From contig NVUL01000012.1 of the NCBI GenBank assembly GCA_002401885.1, forward strand, positions 1,260-49,875: a stretch of DNA of 48,616 nt, in the 5' to 3' direction. Shown here piece by piece: positions 28,365-39,755 of this stretch. The notes beneath the pieces were generated by a model. The model was given only the letters and a program-made list of their open reading frames with translations. It searched no databases and was not told the origin of the DNA. How positions within the stretch are numbered: position 1 is the stretch's first letter; every line of letters starts with the position of its first letter. The stretch comes from SAR86 cluster bacterium (GTDB lineage: Bacteria; Pseudomonadota; Gammaproteobacteria; Pseudomonadales; Pseudohongiellaceae). A program made the position numbers and the translations under genes.

Positions 28365-31300
28365 CTATTTGTAACTTAATACTACTTTGTCTTTACCGTA
28401 CTCCAGCCGCAAACGCTGAATCAGGTCATCGGCCGGCGATACCACCCACTCTTGACCCAGCATTATACACCCTATGGAGTCAGAGCGCTGATAGCGCACC
28501 ATGACCTGACAGCCCTCCCCCGCGTCCGCTGCCTCCCAAGCTGTGTGGTCATTGGGCGGTAACTGTCCGGGATGTGAATGGGCATGACTAATACCGGGAA
28601 CAGAACTACCGCCTAAACCATTTGCAGCAGTTGAACCCTCTTCCTCTAAAAGCTCGGCTGGTTTGCGGTAAGGCTCGAGGATCCGCGCGAGATGCTCGCA
28701 GAAATCGCTGCCAAGCGACTCCGATTCGAGATTCAATGCCACTCGGTGTGCATTGCGTTTACGCGCCTCTGATAGGGTCATTACGCTCTTGCCACGACCG
28801 CGCATGCTGCCGCTGTAGTCATCGATGCTCACGGTGCATTCCACCACCATGATCACATCTTTCTGCAGCGTCTCTCTGTACTTCTCGTATTCTTTTGCAA
28901 ACAGGGAGAATTCGAAGCGTGCGCTACTATCGTCCAATACTAGGAACGCTATAGTGTCTCCTGCCTTGTTTCTCATAGTACGTATGCTATGCAATACACC
29001 TGCGATAGTCTGAGGCCCTCGCTCCGGCCTCAAATTAACCAGCCTATTCTTCGTAATATGGGAGAGCTCATCCAGAAATTCGTCAATCGGATGACCTGAC
29101 AGCCACAAGCCCAAAGTTTCTTTCTCCACCTTGAGACGGTGCTGTTCCGCCCATGCGCGGACCGTAATGTTAGAGGCGCTGAGATCTGCATCTTCTGTGC
29201 CCGCCGGCGCAATCTCTCCGAACATATCCTCGACACCACTAGCCTGATTTCGGCTCGATTGCTCGGCTGCCTGCATGGCCTGCGGCAACAGTGCCGAGAG
29301 CAAGGCGCGCGCATAGTCGAGCTCACCCTCTACCATGTTGTCCAGAGCTCCGGAGCGAATCAATGCTTGCATGGTGCGTTTGTTGACGTTCTGCGTGTCC
29401 ACACGCTGACAGATATCCAGCAGGTTCGTAAATGGTCGCTCTTCCCGTGCCGCGAGAATGCTACCAACCGGCCCTTCGCCTAAGCCCTTGATCGCACCGA
29501 GGCCGTACACAATCTCGTCGTTCTCGTTTACCGTAAAGTTGAACTGACCACGGTTGATATCCGGCGGCACGATCACCAACTTCATCGAGCGACACTCATC
29601 GATCAAGGTTACGATCTTATCGGTATTCTGCATTTCAGCCGTAAGCACCGCCGCCATGAAACAGGCTGGATAATGCGTCTTCAGCCATGCGGTTTGATAA
29701 GAGACTAGCGCATAGGCTGCCGAGTGCGACTTGTTAAAGCCGTAGCCGGCGAACTTCTCCATCAGGTCGAAGATAGAGGCAGCCAGGTCAGCATCGATTC
29801 CCCTCGCCTCTGCCCCTTCTTGGAACAAGGTACGCTGCTTCGCCATCACTTCTGGATTCTTCTTACCCATGGCCTTACGCAAAATATCCGCGCCAGCCAG
29901 TGAGTAGTTCGCGAGAACCTGAGCGATCTGCATCACCTGCTCTTGATAGAGAATCACTCCGTAAGTATTGCCGAGGACTGGTGCCAATTCCTCGTGCGGA
30001 TAAACCACTTGAGTACGACCGTGCTTACGATCGATAAAATCATCCACCATGCCCGACTGCAAGGGACCGGGTCGGAACAAAGCCACCAAGGCGATGATGT
30101 CTTCGAAACTACTAGGCACCTGACGCTTGATCAGGTCTTTCATGCCGCGAGATTCAAGCTGGAAAACCGCCGTTGTCTCTCCTTTCTGCAGCAAGCGGTA
30201 CACGCGCTCGTCGGTTAGAGGCAGCTTCGTGATATCGACAAGCGGCTCACCTTCAGCGGCCCTGTCGTTGATCATCTTCACAGCCCAATCGATGATGGTC
30301 AGCGTACGCAACCCGAGGAAGTCGAACTTCACCAGACCCGCTGTTTCCACATCGTTCTTATCGAATTGAGTGACTAAACCTTGGCCAGCTTCGTCGCAAT
30401 ACAGTGGCGTAAAGTCCGTGAGCTTCGTAGGCGCGATAACCACACCGCCGGCATGCTTGCCGACATTGCGAGTAATGCCCTCAAGCTTGTAGGCCATCTC
30501 CATGATTTCCTGTGCATCCTCGTCGGAGTCGACGAATTCGCCCAGCAGCGGCTCTGCCTCAAATGCCTTCTTCAGGGTTATGCCAGGCTCGAAGGGAATT
30601 AACTTCGAAAGCTTGTCGGCCAGCGCATAGGGCTTGCCCTGCACGCGGGCCACATCACGCACAACAGCCTTTGCCGCCATAGTGCCGAAGGTAATGATCT
30701 GCGATACCGCATCCTTGCCATACAGCTCGGCTACGTGCTGAATAACGCGATCGCGGCCCTCGATACAGAAATCCACGTCGAAATCAGGCATCGACACCCT
30801 TTCCGGGTTGAGGAAACGCTCGAACAGCAGGTCGTACTTAAGTGGGTCCAGATCGGTAATTCTCAGCGCATAGGCGACGATGGAGCCGGCACCCGAACCA
30901 CGCCCTGGCCCTACAGGAATATCGTTGTCTTTGGACCACTGAATAAACTCCATTACGATCAGGAAGTAACCCGCGAAGCCCATCTGATTGATGACGCCCA
31001 GCTCGAACTCTAAACGTTCCCAGTAGGGCTTCTCCACGTCTTTCGTCTCGTAGTCGTCTCCGTACAGACTACGAAGTCGCTCTCGCAGTCCGTCGGAACT
31101 CAGCTCGGAGAAATACTCCTCCATACCCTTGCCTTCGGGTACGGGATAATTCGGCAAACAAGGCTGGTCTAGTACAAGTGACAGATTGCAGCGCTTCACG
31201 ATTTCCCAGGCGTTTTCCAGCGCCTCCGGAATATCGCTGAATAATTCTGCCATCTCAGTACCGGTCTTTAGATACTGCTGGTCGGTGTAATTGTGAGGTC

Positions 31301-31997
31301 GCCGCGAGTCATCTAGAGTACGCCTCTCATTGATGCACACACGCACCTCGTGAGCATCAAAATCATCTTGATCGATGAAGCGCACATCGTTGGTTGCGAC
31401 CACTGGAGTGTTCGTCTCGATAGCGAGAGCGACCGCCGCATCGATATAGTCTTCCTCTTCAGCTCTGCCCACGCGCTGCAGCTCTAGATAGAAGCTTTCC
31501 GGGAACAATTGCTGCCATTCATCGAGCAGCCCCTTCGCTAGCTTTTTATCCTCGGCTAGCAGAGCTAGTCCGATATCACTGTTTTGTGCCCCAGATATAG
31601 CAATCAGCCCATCGACACGCCCTGCCAATTGCGACTTGCGCACCACCGGCTCGCTCTGGCTGGGATTCTCGGTGTACAACTCAGAAACCAGTTTAGTCAG
31701 GCTGAGATAGCCGACCTCGTTCTTGACCAATAACACGAGCCGAGTCTGCTTCGACCGGTCATCGCTCTCAACCAATACATCACAGCCACAGACGGGCTTG
31801 ATGCCGGCCTTTAAGGAGGCGCTGTAAAACTTAATGAGAGAGAACATATTTGCCAAGTCGGTAACAGCAACCGCTGGCATAGAAAGTTCGCGCAGTCTCG
31901 CGATGAGTGGCTTGATGGTAACGAGACCATCATTGATTGAAAATTCGGTGTGTAGTCTGAGGTGCGCGAAGGGCTGATTAGGCAAATTTGCAGACAT
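28365..31997 (-). CDS. dnaE: DNA polymerase III alpha subunit
   Basis: 1210 residues; the replicative polymerase. Order: PHP domain from [17 protein letters not shown]; polymerase core with [20 protein letters not shown] and the catalytic aspartates in [14 protein letters not shown] (about 400); fingers region with [20 protein letters not shown]; helix-hairpin-helix then OB domain ([18 protein letters not shown], about 990). The C-terminal region (about 1120-1210) contains a Gly/Ser/His-rich insert ([22 protein letters not shown]) that makes the protein about 50 residues longer than E. coli DnaE. It lies between rnhB and accA as in related genomes. Confidence 0.98.
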   Translation of the reverse strand: MSANLPNQPFAHLRLHTEFSINDGLVTIKPLIARLRELSMPAVAVTDLANMFSLIKFYSASLKAGIKPVCGCDVLVESDDRSKQTRLVLLVKNEVGYLSLTKLVSELYTENPSQSEPVVRKSQLAGRVDGLIAISGAQNSDIGLALLAEDKKLAKGLLDEWQQLFPESFYLELQRVGRAEEEDYIDAAVALAIETNTPVVATNDVRFIDQDDFDAHEVRVCINERRTLDDSRRPHNYTDQQYLKTGTEMAELFSDIPEALENAWEIVKRCNLSLVLDQPCLPNYPVPEGKGMEEYFSELSSDGLRERLRSLYGDDYETKDVEKPYWERLEFELGVINQMGFAGYFLIVMEFIQWSKDNDIPVGPGRGSGAGSIVAYALRITDLDPLKYDLLFERFLNPERVSMPDFDVDFCIEGRDRVIQHVAELYGKDAVSQIITFGTMAAKAVVRDVARVQGKPYALADKLSKLIPFEPGITLKKAFEAEPLLGEFVDSDEDAQEIMEMAYKLEGITRNVGKHAGGVVIAPTKLTDFTPLYCDEAGQGLVTQFDKNDVETAGLVKFDFLGLRTLTIIDWAVKMINDRAAEGEPLVDITKLPLTDERVYRLLQKGETTAVFQLESRGMKDLIKRQVPSSFEDIIALVALFRPGPLQSGMVDDFIDRKHGRTQVVYPHEELAPVLGNTYGVILYQEQVMQIAQVLANYSLAGADILRKAMGKKNPEVMAKQRTLFQEGAEARGIDADLAASIFDLMEKFAGYGFNKSHSAAYALVSYQTAWLKTHYPACFMAAVLTAEMQNTDKIVTLIDECRSMKLVIVPPDINRGQFNFTVNENDEIVYGLGAIKGLGEGPVGSILAAREERPFTNLLDICQRVDTQNVNKRTMQALIRSGALDNMVEGELDYARALLSALLPQAMQAAEQSSRNQASGVEDMFGEIAPAGTEDADLSASNITVRAWAEQHRLKVEKETLGLWLSGHPIDEFLDELSHITKNRLVNLRPERGPQTIAGVLHSIRTMRNKAGDTIAFLVLDDSSARFEFSLFAKEYEKYRETLQKDVIMVVECTVSIDDYSGSMRGRGKSVMTLSEARKRNAHRVALNLESESLGSDFCEHLARILEPYRKPAELLEEEGSTAANGLGGSSVPGISHAHSHPGQLPPNDHTAWEAADAGEGCQVMVRYQRSDSIGCIMLGQEWVVSPADDLIQRLRLEYGKDKVVLSYK

Positions 31998-32069
31998 TGA
32001 TAAATCTAATTATTGGTTGGCGAAGAAGCCTCCAATATACCTTTTTTCTGTTGAAAACGGGACAAAAGT

Positions 32070-32687
32070 TTAAGGGCTTTCCGGTACTTTTAGAATTCTC
32101 GCAACGGGCGCAAATGTGCGTCGATGGATAGGCGTTATTCCCAGAGATTCGAGCGCTGCTAAATGCGCCGGTGTTGGGTATCCCATATTACTTGCAAAGC
32201 TATAGCCTGGGTATTGCAGATCCATTTCCTGCATCTCCTTATCGCGAGTCACCTTCGCAATAATCGAGGCGGCGGAGATGCTCGGAACTAAAGAGTCGCC
32301 CTTGACTACAGCCTCCGAAGGATACTCCCACTTAGGGCAGCGGTTCCCATCGACGTAGACAAACTCAGGCTGCACCTTCAAGCCTGCGATAGCTCTGCTC
32401 ATTGCCAGCATGCTCGCATGCAATATATTGATCTGCTCGATCTCCTGCACCGATGCTCGACCTATCGCATAGCAGTGAGCGTTCTGCACGATGGCGTCGA
32501 AGCATGCCAGTCTCTGCTTGAGGGACAACTTCTTCGAGTCAGCTAGACCGCTGACAGGTTTTGCGGGGTCGAGTATCACGGCAGCGGCGACAACGTCCCC
32601 AGCCAATGGTCCGCGCCCCACTTCATCGGTACCCGCTATCAATGTATAGGGTTCGCTCGCTGGAGAAAATGAAGGCTCCCTCGTCAT
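32070..32687 (-). CDS. rnhB: Ribonuclease HII
   Basis: 205 residues; cuts RNA in RNA-DNA hybrids and single ribonucleotides in DNA. The catalytic Asp21-Glu22 lie in [49 protein letters not shown] and [13 protein letters not shown] carry the remaining acidic residues and the family end. The ATG directly follows the lpxB stop codon with no gap, so the two are translated together. Confidence 0.96.
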   Translation of the reverse strand: MTREPSFSPASEPYTLIAGTDEVGRGPLAGDVVAAAVILDPAKPVSGLADSKKLSLKQRLACFDAIVQNAHCYAIGRASVQEIEQINILHASMLAMSRAIAGLKVQPEFVYVDGNRCPKWEYPSEAVVKGDSLVPSISAASIIAKVTRDKEMQEMDLQYPGYSFASNMGYPTPAHLAALESLGITPIHRRTFAPVARILKVPESP

Positions 32688-33848
32688 TTACTGACTACTG
32701 CCTTTCTCTATTAGAGATGCTACAGCTTCCGCTGCTTGAGAGGAGGCATCAAGGCGCAGGCTTTTATGTATTCTCTCAAACTCTTGCATTAACGCCTCGT
32801 GATCCTCTGTTCCCGTCATGTGCCTAACTATCCCTTCACGTATTTTATCCACAGTGAGCGAATGTTGAATATATTCGGGTACCAGCTGCCGTCCCGCGAG
32901 GAGATTTGGCAAAGCAACATAAGGGATCTTCACTAGGCGTGAGGCGATGGCAAATGTAATTGCCGCAAGTTTATAACCGACGATCATGGGCCTTCTTAGC
33001 AGCAATGCCTCCAACGTGGCAGTGCCAGAAGACAATACGACTAAATCCGCCGCACTGATTGCTGCATGAGAATCATCGACTAAAATGAATCGCTCACCAC
33101 GAATTATCGACTCTTCGCGAAGCAACGCATCGATCTGCGCTTTATTCGCAGCGCTGCTAGTGGGTATTAAAAACTTTAGCTGCGGACACTCCGCTAGCGA
33201 CTCCACTGCTGCCGCAAGGAACACAGGCGCAAGGCGTTTGATTTCACCTGACCGACTACCTGGCATCAGAGCAACTACAGCATCATCTGGATTAAGGCTG
33301 AATTGCTCGCGTGAAGATAGCTTCTTATCATCGAAACCAATGGTATCTGCTAACGGATGACCTACGCACTTAACCTCGACACCATGTTCGGTATAGACAG
33401 CCGTCTCAAAGGGAAACAAGGTCAGCATTAAATCTACTGCACGCTTCACCTTGTGGATTCTTTTCTCTCGATAAGCCCAAAGACTTGGACTGACATAGTG
33501 AACCGTCTTAATGTTATCGATCTTCAGCTCTTCTTCGAGGCGTAGGTTAAAGTCGGGGTTATCGATTCCGATAAAGACGAGCGGGCGCCTCTCGGCAAAG
33601 AACTTTCTGAGACGTTTCTTTAGTGCGAACAGCTCGGGCAACCTGCCCAGAGGCTCGACAAAACCCATGACCGAGAGCCTCTCCATCTCAGCAAGAGAAT
33701 TAAATCCAAGCGCAATCATGTCTGGCCCACCGATACCGGCAAATTCCACATCGGGGTATTTCTTACGCAAAGCTGAAATCAGACCGGCGCCCAGAATGTC
33801 TCCGGATTTTTCGCCAGCAACAATTCCGATTAGAGGGGCATTGCTCAT
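32688..33848 (-). CDS. lpxB: Lipid-A-disaccharide synthase
   Basis: 386 residues; joins UDP-diacylglucosamine and lipid X to the lipid A disaccharide at the inner membrane. IGIVAGEKSGDILGAGLI at the start, FAGIGGPDMIALGF, FIGIDNPDFNLRLE, HYVSPSLWAYREKRIHKVKR, LMPGSRSGEI and SSGTATLEALLLRRPMIVGY are LpxB (GT19) blocks. It stands 82 bases after lpxA and abuts rnhB. Confidence 0.97.
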   Translation of the reverse strand: MSNAPLIGIVAGEKSGDILGAGLISALRKKYPDVEFAGIGGPDMIALGFNSLAEMERLSVMGFVEPLGRLPELFALKKRLRKFFAERRPLVFIGIDNPDFNLRLEEELKIDNIKTVHYVSPSLWAYREKRIHKVKRAVDLMLTLFPFETAVYTEHGVEVKCVGHPLADTIGFDDKKLSSREQFSLNPDDAVVALMPGSRSGEIKRLAPVFLAAAVESLAECPQLKFLIPTSSAANKAQIDALLREESIIRGERFILVDDSHAAISAADLVVLSSGTATLEALLLRRPMIVGYKLAAITFAIASRLVKIPYVALPNLLAGRQLVPEYIQHSLTVDKIREGIVRHMTGTEDHEALMQEFERIHKSLRLDASSQAAEAVASLIEKGSSQ

Positions 33849-33930
33849 AGTTGCGGTATCGTGCTTAGTGGCTTTCTCTACTTACGCTACCAACAGACAA
33901 GTGAGTCTATGACGAAGTAGAGTCGAAATT

Positions 33931-34704
33931 TTAACGGTGTATTCCCTTCTTCGAGCTCTCCAACGAGTCGATGAGAATCTGCAGCGCATCACAATCTTCG
34001 CGCATGATTTTCAATTCCGCTATAGCATCCTGCAGACTGTGGCCACGCAGATAGATGACCTTAAATGCGGTGCGTAATTGCTTGATAGTAGGCTTATCGA
34101 AACCGCGACGCTCCAAGCCAATAGTATTAATCGCCCTCACTGACGCGGGTTGGCCGCTGACGATCATATAGGCAGGCACATCGTGGTCGATATGTGTCAC
34201 GCCACCGACCATCGCGTGAGCGCCGATCTTGAGAAATTGATTTACGCCTGCGTAACCGCCGAGAATAGCCCAGTCATCGACTTCCACGTGGCCTGAAATT
34301 CCCACGTTGTTAGCGAAGATCGTGTTGCTTCCCACCATGCAATCATGAGCGATGTGCACGTAGGGCATAAATAGGTTGTCGCTCCCGACTCGAGTGATAC
34401 CCCCGCCAAAGCCTGTTCCACGGTGCAAGTTAGAGCCTTCGCGCAGGACATTATTATCGCCAAGCTCCAGCCAGGTCTCCTCCCCTTTGAACTTCAAGTC
34501 AGCAGGATCTTCGCCGATGGAGCTGAATTGAAAGATGCGATTGTTCTTGCCCATTTTCGTGTTGGCGCGAATCACCACGTGCGAGTCGATGACAGTGCCA
34601 GATCCAATTTGCACATTGGGCCCGACAATAGTCCAAGGACCAATCGTTACATCGGAATCTAATTCAGCTTTAGGATCTATCCTGGCGCTGGAATCAATCG
34701 ACAT
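33931..34704 (-). CDS. lpxA: UDP-N-acetylglucosamine O-acyltransferase
   Basis: 257 residues from the chosen ATG; catalyses the first step of lipid A synthesis. The left-handed helix of hexapeptide repeats runs from [20 protein letters not shown] to about 185. The catalytic His is in [13 protein letters not shown]. The C-terminal helical domain starts near [12 protein letters not shown]. The start [11 protein letters not shown] is preceded by AGAGGAAG and overlaps the end of fabZ by 11 bases; the frame extends six codons upstream without family similarity. Confidence 0.97.
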   Translation of the reverse strand: MSIDSSARIDPKAELDSDVTIGPWTIVGPNVQIGSGTVIDSHVVIRANTKMGKNNRIFQFSSIGEDPADLKFKGEETWLELGDNNVLREGSNLHRGTGFGGGITRVGSDNLFMPYVHIAHDCMVGSNTIFANNVGISGHVEVDDWAILGGYAGVNQFLKIGAHAMVGGVTHIDHDVPAYMIVSGQPASVRAINTIGLERRGFDKPTIKQLRTAFKVIYLRGHSLQDAIAELKIMREDCDALQILIDSLESSKKGIHR

Positions 34705-35143
34705 CCATCTTCCTCTCTGCACACAAGATGGTCATTGTTCCTACTAACTCTTCACCCACTGAAGCACGGCAGGCAAACTTATAAAGACCACGCTTATTGG
34801 TGACGATTTCGGCTTCTAAGGTGAGACAGTCTCCGGGCACCACTGGTCTACGCAAGCGCACATTATCGGCGCCAACGAAATAATAGAGGTAACCATCCTT
34901 CGGTTTCTTTTCCTGGCTCTTGAATCCCAACACACCAGCTGCCTGTGCCAGCGCCTCGATGATGAGCACCCCTGGCATGATAGGCTGATTCGGAAAATGG
35001 CCGTTGAAGAATGGCTCGTTCACAGTAACATTCTTGTATGCCACGATTGACTTACCGAGGTCCATCTCAACCACTCTATCCACCAGCAAGAAGGGATAGC
35101 GCTGGGGAAGATACTCTTTAATTTCTTCGACGGTCATTAACAT
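34694..35143 (-). CDS. fabZ: 3-hydroxyacyl-ACP dehydratase FabZ
   Basis: About 149 residues; dehydrates 3-hydroxyacyl-ACP in fatty acid elongation. [20 protein letters not shown] is the FabZ start, and [21 protein letters not shown] (seen over its length) holds the catalytic His and Glu. The start is ATG 35143 or ATG 35137 (MTVEEI). It lies between lpxD and lpxA, where it competes with LpxA/LpxD for the same hydroxyacyl-ACP. Confidence 0.96.
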   Translation of the reverse strand: MLMTVEEIKEYLPQRYPFLLVDRVVEMDLGKSIVAYKNVTVNEPFFNGHFPNQPIMPGVLIIEALAQAAGVLGFKSQEKKPKDGYLYYFVGADNVRLRRPVVPGDCLTLEAEIVTNKRGLYKFACRASVGEELVGTMTILCAERKMDVD

Positions 35144-35243
35144 GTGCGGTTCTCTAGTCTGCCTCGCGCGCAATAATTGCCCGCTAAGTTTATTGTAATT
35201 TCAGTGGCTTCTGACACGAAGCTCTTGATTAGATTCAATCGAC

Positions 35244-36275
35244 CTACTTCTTATCGGTAGAATTCTCGATTTCTTTCAGTCTCTTGGCGATGCTATCTAA
35301 TTGCTGGAACCGAATCGCATTGCGCTTCCATACGGAAGTCTTCGATTGGATTGTACCAGTAGAGTACATACCTGGCTCTGGAATCGACTGACTCACCAGC
35401 GACATGGCGCTCACCTGCACCTTATCAGCAATGGTTACATGGCCCACGACACCCGACCCGCCACCCATGATGCAGTATTTCCCTATTGTCACGCTGCCCG
35501 CAATACCGGTGCAGCCGCAGATTATGCTGTGTTCACCAATCTTGCAGTTATGGCCGATCTGAACCTGATTGTCGATCTTCACGCCGTTGCCGATCTCAGT
35601 GTCTTCGAGGGCGCCCCGATCTATTGTGGTGCCCGCACCGATCTCAACGTTGTCGCCTATTTTAACGCCGCCGAGTTGATGAATTTTAACAGATTGGCGG
35701 CCATCGAATGCAAAACCGAATCCATCCGCACCGATTACCGAGCCAGAATGTACCTCTACATTATTTCCCAAGACGACACGGTGATAGATCGTTACGTTGC
35801 CATGCAACTTACAGGCATTACCTAGACTCACACTCTCACCTACATAACAGCCCGCAGCAATTACGACATCGTCACCTAGCGACACATTGGCTGCAATTAC
35901 GGCATTTGGACCGATGCTAACATTCTTGCCGAGCACCGCTGACGTATCTACGCTAGCGGAGTCATGGATGCCCTTCGGAGGTATTGGCGAATTATCGAAT
36001 AGCTGAGTAGCCTTCGCGAAGGCTACATAAGGCGAGCTTGTCACAAGCTTGTAGCCTGGACAGCTGTCTAGAAATTTTTCATCGATGAGTATGGCAGATG
36101 CCTGACAGCTCTTTAGCTGACCTGCATAGGAAGGGTTACTTAGGAAACTCAGCTGGCCGGATTTGGCATTCTGGAGAGTAGCTAGGCCAGTTATTTCGCA
36201 CTGGCCATCGCCGGTTAATTTAGCGTCTAGCAATTCTGCCAGTTGCGCCAATGTATATTTTTTTTTATGCGTCAC
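35244..36275 (-). CDS. lpxD: UDP-3-O-(3-hydroxymyristoyl)glucosamine N-acyltransferase
   Basis: 343 residues; adds the second acyl chain in lipid A synthesis. An N-terminal uridine-binding domain (YTLAQLAELLDAKLTGDG, LSFLSNPSYAGQL) leads into hexapeptide repeats from about 110 to 310. The catalytic His region is DNQVQIGHNCKIGEH. The C-terminal helix is rich in Lys and Glu. The start is GTG 36275, as no ATG in frame gives the family N-terminus. It is followed, in order, by fabZ, lpxA and lpxB. Confidence 0.96.
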   Translation of the reverse strand: MTHKKKYTLAQLAELLDAKLTGDGQCEITGLATLQNAKSGQLSFLSNPSYAGQLKSCQASAILIDEKFLDSCPGYKLVTSSPYVAFAKATQLFDNSPIPPKGIHDSASVDTSAVLGKNVSIGPNAVIAANVSLGDDVVIAAGCYVGESVSLGNACKLHGNVTIYHRVVLGNNVEVHSGSVIGADGFGFAFDGRQSVKIHQLGGVKIGDNVEIGAGTTIDRGALEDTEIGNGVKIDNQVQIGHNCKIGEHSIICGCTGIAGSVTIGKYCIMGGGSGVVGHVTIADKVQVSAMSLVSQSIPEPGMYSTGTIQSKTSVWKRNAIRFQQLDSIAKRLKEIENSTDKK

Positions 36276-36304
36276 CTGACACTAACCCGATAACGAGAAT
36301 TCCT

Positions 36305-36826
36305 TTACTGATCAGTCTGCGATTTTTCATTCAGTTTCGCAGTCACCTTAGCGGTAATATCCAATACCGGCGCGAAATAAGGTGCAGTATCTGAATTGAG
36401 AATCAGATCGTAACCGCCCTCTGCGACTACATCGGTAACAGCCTCGGCAAGATCGCCTTGCATGCTTTCGAGAAACTGCTGATTCTTTGTCTGCAACGCT
36501 GTTTGCACTCTTTCTTGTATCAACTGTAGCTGAACCTGCAAGTCTTGAGCATCGGCATTCATACGGCTAATTTCTTGTTCGCTCATAACGGCTTCGTTCT
36601 GCTGGAATTCTTCACGCAGAGCATTTAGCTGATCAGTAAGCTCTTGAGCTCTTACCTCGTCGGTACTAAATTCTTGCTCCAATTCCTCTTGCACGACACG
36701 AGCCGCATCTGAATTAAACAATGCCTGCAACGCATTCAGCACACCTATCTTGGTACCCTGAGCGGCGGCGCCTTGAGATACAAGCACCAAACTCAAACAG
36801 ACAATTAGACTCTTAAATATTTTCAC
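36305..36826 (-). CDS. skp: Periplasmic chaperone Skp/OmpH
   Basis: 173 residues; carries unfolded outer-membrane proteins across the periplasm to BAM. The signal peptide is MKIFKSLIVCLSLVLVSQG then AAAQG, followed by TKIGVLNALQALFNS, a long Gln/Glu-rich coiled-coil arm (about 45-115) and the C-terminal strand GGYDLILNSDTAPYF. The start is GTG 36826 with GGAG 8 bases before. The longer frame from 36862 would put 12 residues before the signal peptide. It sits between bamA and lpxD, the classic order. Confidence 0.93.
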   Translation of the reverse strand: MKIFKSLIVCLSLVLVSQGAAAQGTKIGVLNALQALFNSDAARVVQEELEQEFSTDEVRAQELTDQLNALREEFQQNEAVMSEQEISRMNADAQDLQVQLQLIQERVQTALQTKNQQFLESMQGDLAEAVTDVVAEGGYDLILNSDTAPYFAPVLDITAKVTAKLNEKSQTDQ

Positions 36827-37009
36827 GGTAATTCTCCAATTCTTACAAATACTATTGAGCATGCGCTCAACTAACTATTAGCTACTTAACACTACACAAT
36901 GTACTTAGGCGTCTAAAGTACGCTGTTTTATCATGTGCTGAATCTTGTAATCCCTGCATCTTGATAATTCGACCGAAGATGTACTGCCTGCCCTTCAAAT
37001 CAAGACAAT

Positions 37010-39685
37010 TTAAAATCCATTTCCCACGGTGAAATCGAAGCTCTTCGTATCATCTCCATCTTTGCCGAATGGTTTCGCCAAATAGAATGTTAGCGGGCCA
37101 AATGGCGACAGATAGGTAACACTAACCCCTGCAGAATATCTAATCTCACCCAGATCGAAATCTGTACAATTCTTTAGAAGTGTCTGCCGTTCCGTACAAT
37201 GCGACGAGAACACATTTCCGGCATCAATAAAGAAAGCCGATCTAACTCGACTCGTATCATCTACAAACGGAATTGGGAACAATAGCTCCAATGTCGCGGT
37301 GGCCAGTATATTACCACCAAAACTGTCAAAATCCTCATCCAGGAAGAAACTTTGTACTGCCAGGGCGATTTCCTGATTTCCCTCTGAATCCAGCACCGGC
37401 TGGCCGCTCTCATCAAAAAGACCTGTTGTCTGATAGCCTACATCACGATTCAAACCTACTGCGGAGCCATCCTCGTTGCGCTGAATTTCACCATTTTCAT
37501 CACGCAACAGCGTTAGCCCGAAATCTGTAAGATATCTAGCACCAGGTGTGCTCTGCGGCCCTAGGCTGTTTTCTTCAAATCCACGCACGATACCGTTTGA
37601 GTTTAGACCGCCCGCAAAGTAATTATTGAAGAAGGGCATTTGCTCGGTATTTCCATATCCAATGCCATAACCCAGATTTGTCCGCAGTCCTACAACCCAA
37701 CGCTGATCCTGGGAAAGCGGCCAGTACATCTCATTGTTATAGTTGATTCTGGCATATTGTAGATCACTACCTGGCAGTGTGACTTCTACACCGACGCTGT
37801 GAAGCATGCCATTTGTTGCCATCTGCCCACGGTTTAGAGTATTGCGAAACCAGCTTCCTGTAATCGTAAAGTTATCGAAGGTATCACCGAATTTATCAAC
37901 GAAGCCTTGATCCAGGTTCGACTGGAGCTGCAGTGGACTTAGTGCAGACACATCCCCTAGTACCGCATCCGTGACCGGGCCCTCAAAAACGTTACCGTTA
38001 GCGGGCGTAATCACATACTTATCTACACCATCGAAGAAGGTTGGACTGGAAACTATCTCTTGCACAGAACCAAGTCCCGCACTCAGCTCAGTGTGTGTGT
38101 ATCCAAAATCAAACCCCAATAATTCGATCTCACTCAACGGGTAACTGAAACTCAGCGATCCACCGAAGGAAGAAGTATTGAAATCAGATACATTGAAGGG
38201 CGACTCGATCTTCTGAGCGAATAGATTGAATCCCCTGCTCACTCCGTCGGGTGTAAAATACGGATCTTGATACTGAAAATTTAGACCAGTCTGAAAGAGG
38301 CTCTTGTTGACGCCAATGCCTATCGTCTTTCCGGTACCCAGAAAATTCTGTGCCTGCAGGCTAGAACTGATGAAGAAATTACCGCCTCCACCTGTACCAA
38401 CTTGAAAACTGATGGCACCAAAGTTTTGTTCCAGCACGTCGTAGTTGACATCGATCTGATCTTCCGTGCCTGCCACTTCGATCGTATCAACTTCGACAGT
38501 TTCGAAATAGCCGAGCCGCTGCAGACGAATTTTTGACTGTTCAATTTGCAAGCTTGACGCTGGCGCAGACTCCAGCTGCCGCATTTCTCTTCGTAGCACA
38601 TCATCGGCTGTCGACGTGTTGCCTGCGAAGTTAATCCGATTAACATAAGTCCGATTTCCGGGCTCAATGAAGAATGTTACATCGACGGTTTCATCTTCCT
38701 CGTTGACTTCGGGCACACCCGTGGCTTCAGCAAAGGCATAGCCTAAATTGCCAAGAAATTGCACCATGATTTCTTCAGTACCAGTGACCAAACCCTGCGA
38801 ATAGATCTGCCCTGGGCGTACGAATACCGCCGCCCTCAAGAGGGCCTCCGCATCGACTAAGTCGCCGGCGAGATCGACTTCGTTAATAGTGAACAGGTCG
38901 CCCTCGTTCAGATTAATAGTGATATAGACTTCTTTGCGATCTGGAGTGATAGAGATGGGCGTGGAATCGATATTAAATTCTACGAAGCCGTTATCGAGAT
39001 AGAAAGATTCCAGGCGTTCGAGATCGCCAGAAAACTGTTCACGCGAATAGCGGTCCTTACGGCTTAGTAACATGAACCAAGGCTTTGTGCCTAGCTCGAA
39101 CAGATCGAGCAGGTCATCCTCGGCAAAGGCTTCGTTGCCTACGATATTAATGTGACGTATGCGTGATTCTTCGCCCTCATTGATGTTCAGGCTAATAGCT
39201 ACGCGGTTCCGTGGTAGTTCTTCTACCTCGATGTCCACTGCTGCGCCGTAGCGGCCACGCGACGAGTACACATCCTGTATTCCTTGGCGGATTACTTCTA
39301 GCGCAGCGCGCGTAAAAATTTGCCCCTCGGCAATTTCTGCCGTGGCCATGTTTTCGATAATATCTTCAGTCTCGAGAACGCTATTTCCTTCGATGGTGAT
39401 CTCGGCAACGGACGGTCTCTCCAAAACCGTAATAATAAGCACATTGCCTTCACGCGCCACTTCGATCTCGTCGAAATATTCAGACTGAGAAAGCTCTCGA
39501 ATGATTTGCGCAGAGATGCCAGCGGTAACTTCATCACCTATACCTACGGGTAATAGGTTGTAGATTATTCCGGGCGAAATACGTTGATAGCCATCGACGA
39601 TGATGTCGGCTATTACAAATTCCTGAGCGTTGAGGGACTTTGAAATTCCAAAGGCCACCAACAAACAAAAAAGCAGTCTTTTCAT
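37010..39685 (-). CDS. bamA: Outer-membrane assembly factor BamA
   Basis: 891 residues; the core of the BAM complex that inserts beta-barrel proteins. Signal peptide to about residue 20; five POTRA domains about 21-420; a 16-strand barrel from about 425, ending in the usual Phe. The lid-lock motif VRGF is at 700-703. Compared with E. coli BamA (810 residues), loop 6 after VRGF is enlarged (about 715-785) with acidic, Gly/Asn-rich stretches (LRDENGEIQRNEDGS and FDESGQPVLDSEGNQE), and a second extension lies near 550-600. It lies between rseP and skp. Confidence 0.97.
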   Translation of the reverse strand: MKRLLFCLLVAFGISKSLNAQEFVIADIIVDGYQRISPGIIYNLLPVGIGDEVTAGISAQIIRELSQSEYFDEIEVAREGNVLIITVLERPSVAEITIEGNSVLETEDIIENMATAEIAEGQIFTRAALEVIRQGIQDVYSSRGRYGAAVDIEVEELPRNRVAISLNINEGEESRIRHINIVGNEAFAEDDLLDLFELGTKPWFMLLSRKDRYSREQFSGDLERLESFYLDNGFVEFNIDSTPISITPDRKEVYITINLNEGDLFTINEVDLAGDLVDAEALLRAAVFVRPGQIYSQGLVTGTEEIMVQFLGNLGYAFAEATGVPEVNEEDETVDVTFFIEPGNRTYVNRINFAGNTSTADDVLRREMRQLESAPASSLQIEQSKIRLQRLGYFETVEVDTIEVAGTEDQIDVNYDVLEQNFGAISFQVGTGGGGNFFISSSLQAQNFLGTGKTIGIGVNKSLFQTGLNFQYQDPYFTPDGVSRGFNLFAQKIESPFNVSDFNTSSFGGSLSFSYPLSEIELLGFDFGYTHTELSAGLGSVQEIVSSPTFFDGVDKYVITPANGNVFEGPVTDAVLGDVSALSPLQLQSNLDQGFVDKFGDTFDNFTITGSWFRNTLNRGQMATNGMLHSVGVEVTLPGSDLQYARINYNNEMYWPLSQDQRWVVGLRTNLGYGIGYGNTEQMPFFNNYFAGGLNSNGIVRGFEENSLGPQSTPGARYLTDFGLTLLRDENGEIQRNEDGSAVGLNRDVGYQTTGLFDESGQPVLDSEGNQEIALAVQSFFLDEDFDSFGGNILATATLELLFPIPFVDDTSRVRSAFFIDAGNVFSSHCTERQTLLKNCTDFDLGEIRYSAGVSVTYLSPFGPLTFYLAKPFGKDGDDTKSFDFTVGNGF

Positions 39686-39755
39686 TTGTGCTGAATACTC
39701 AATTTATTTTGTTACTTGGCGGCGAGTTACTTATATATTTTTCTATTATTTGTTC

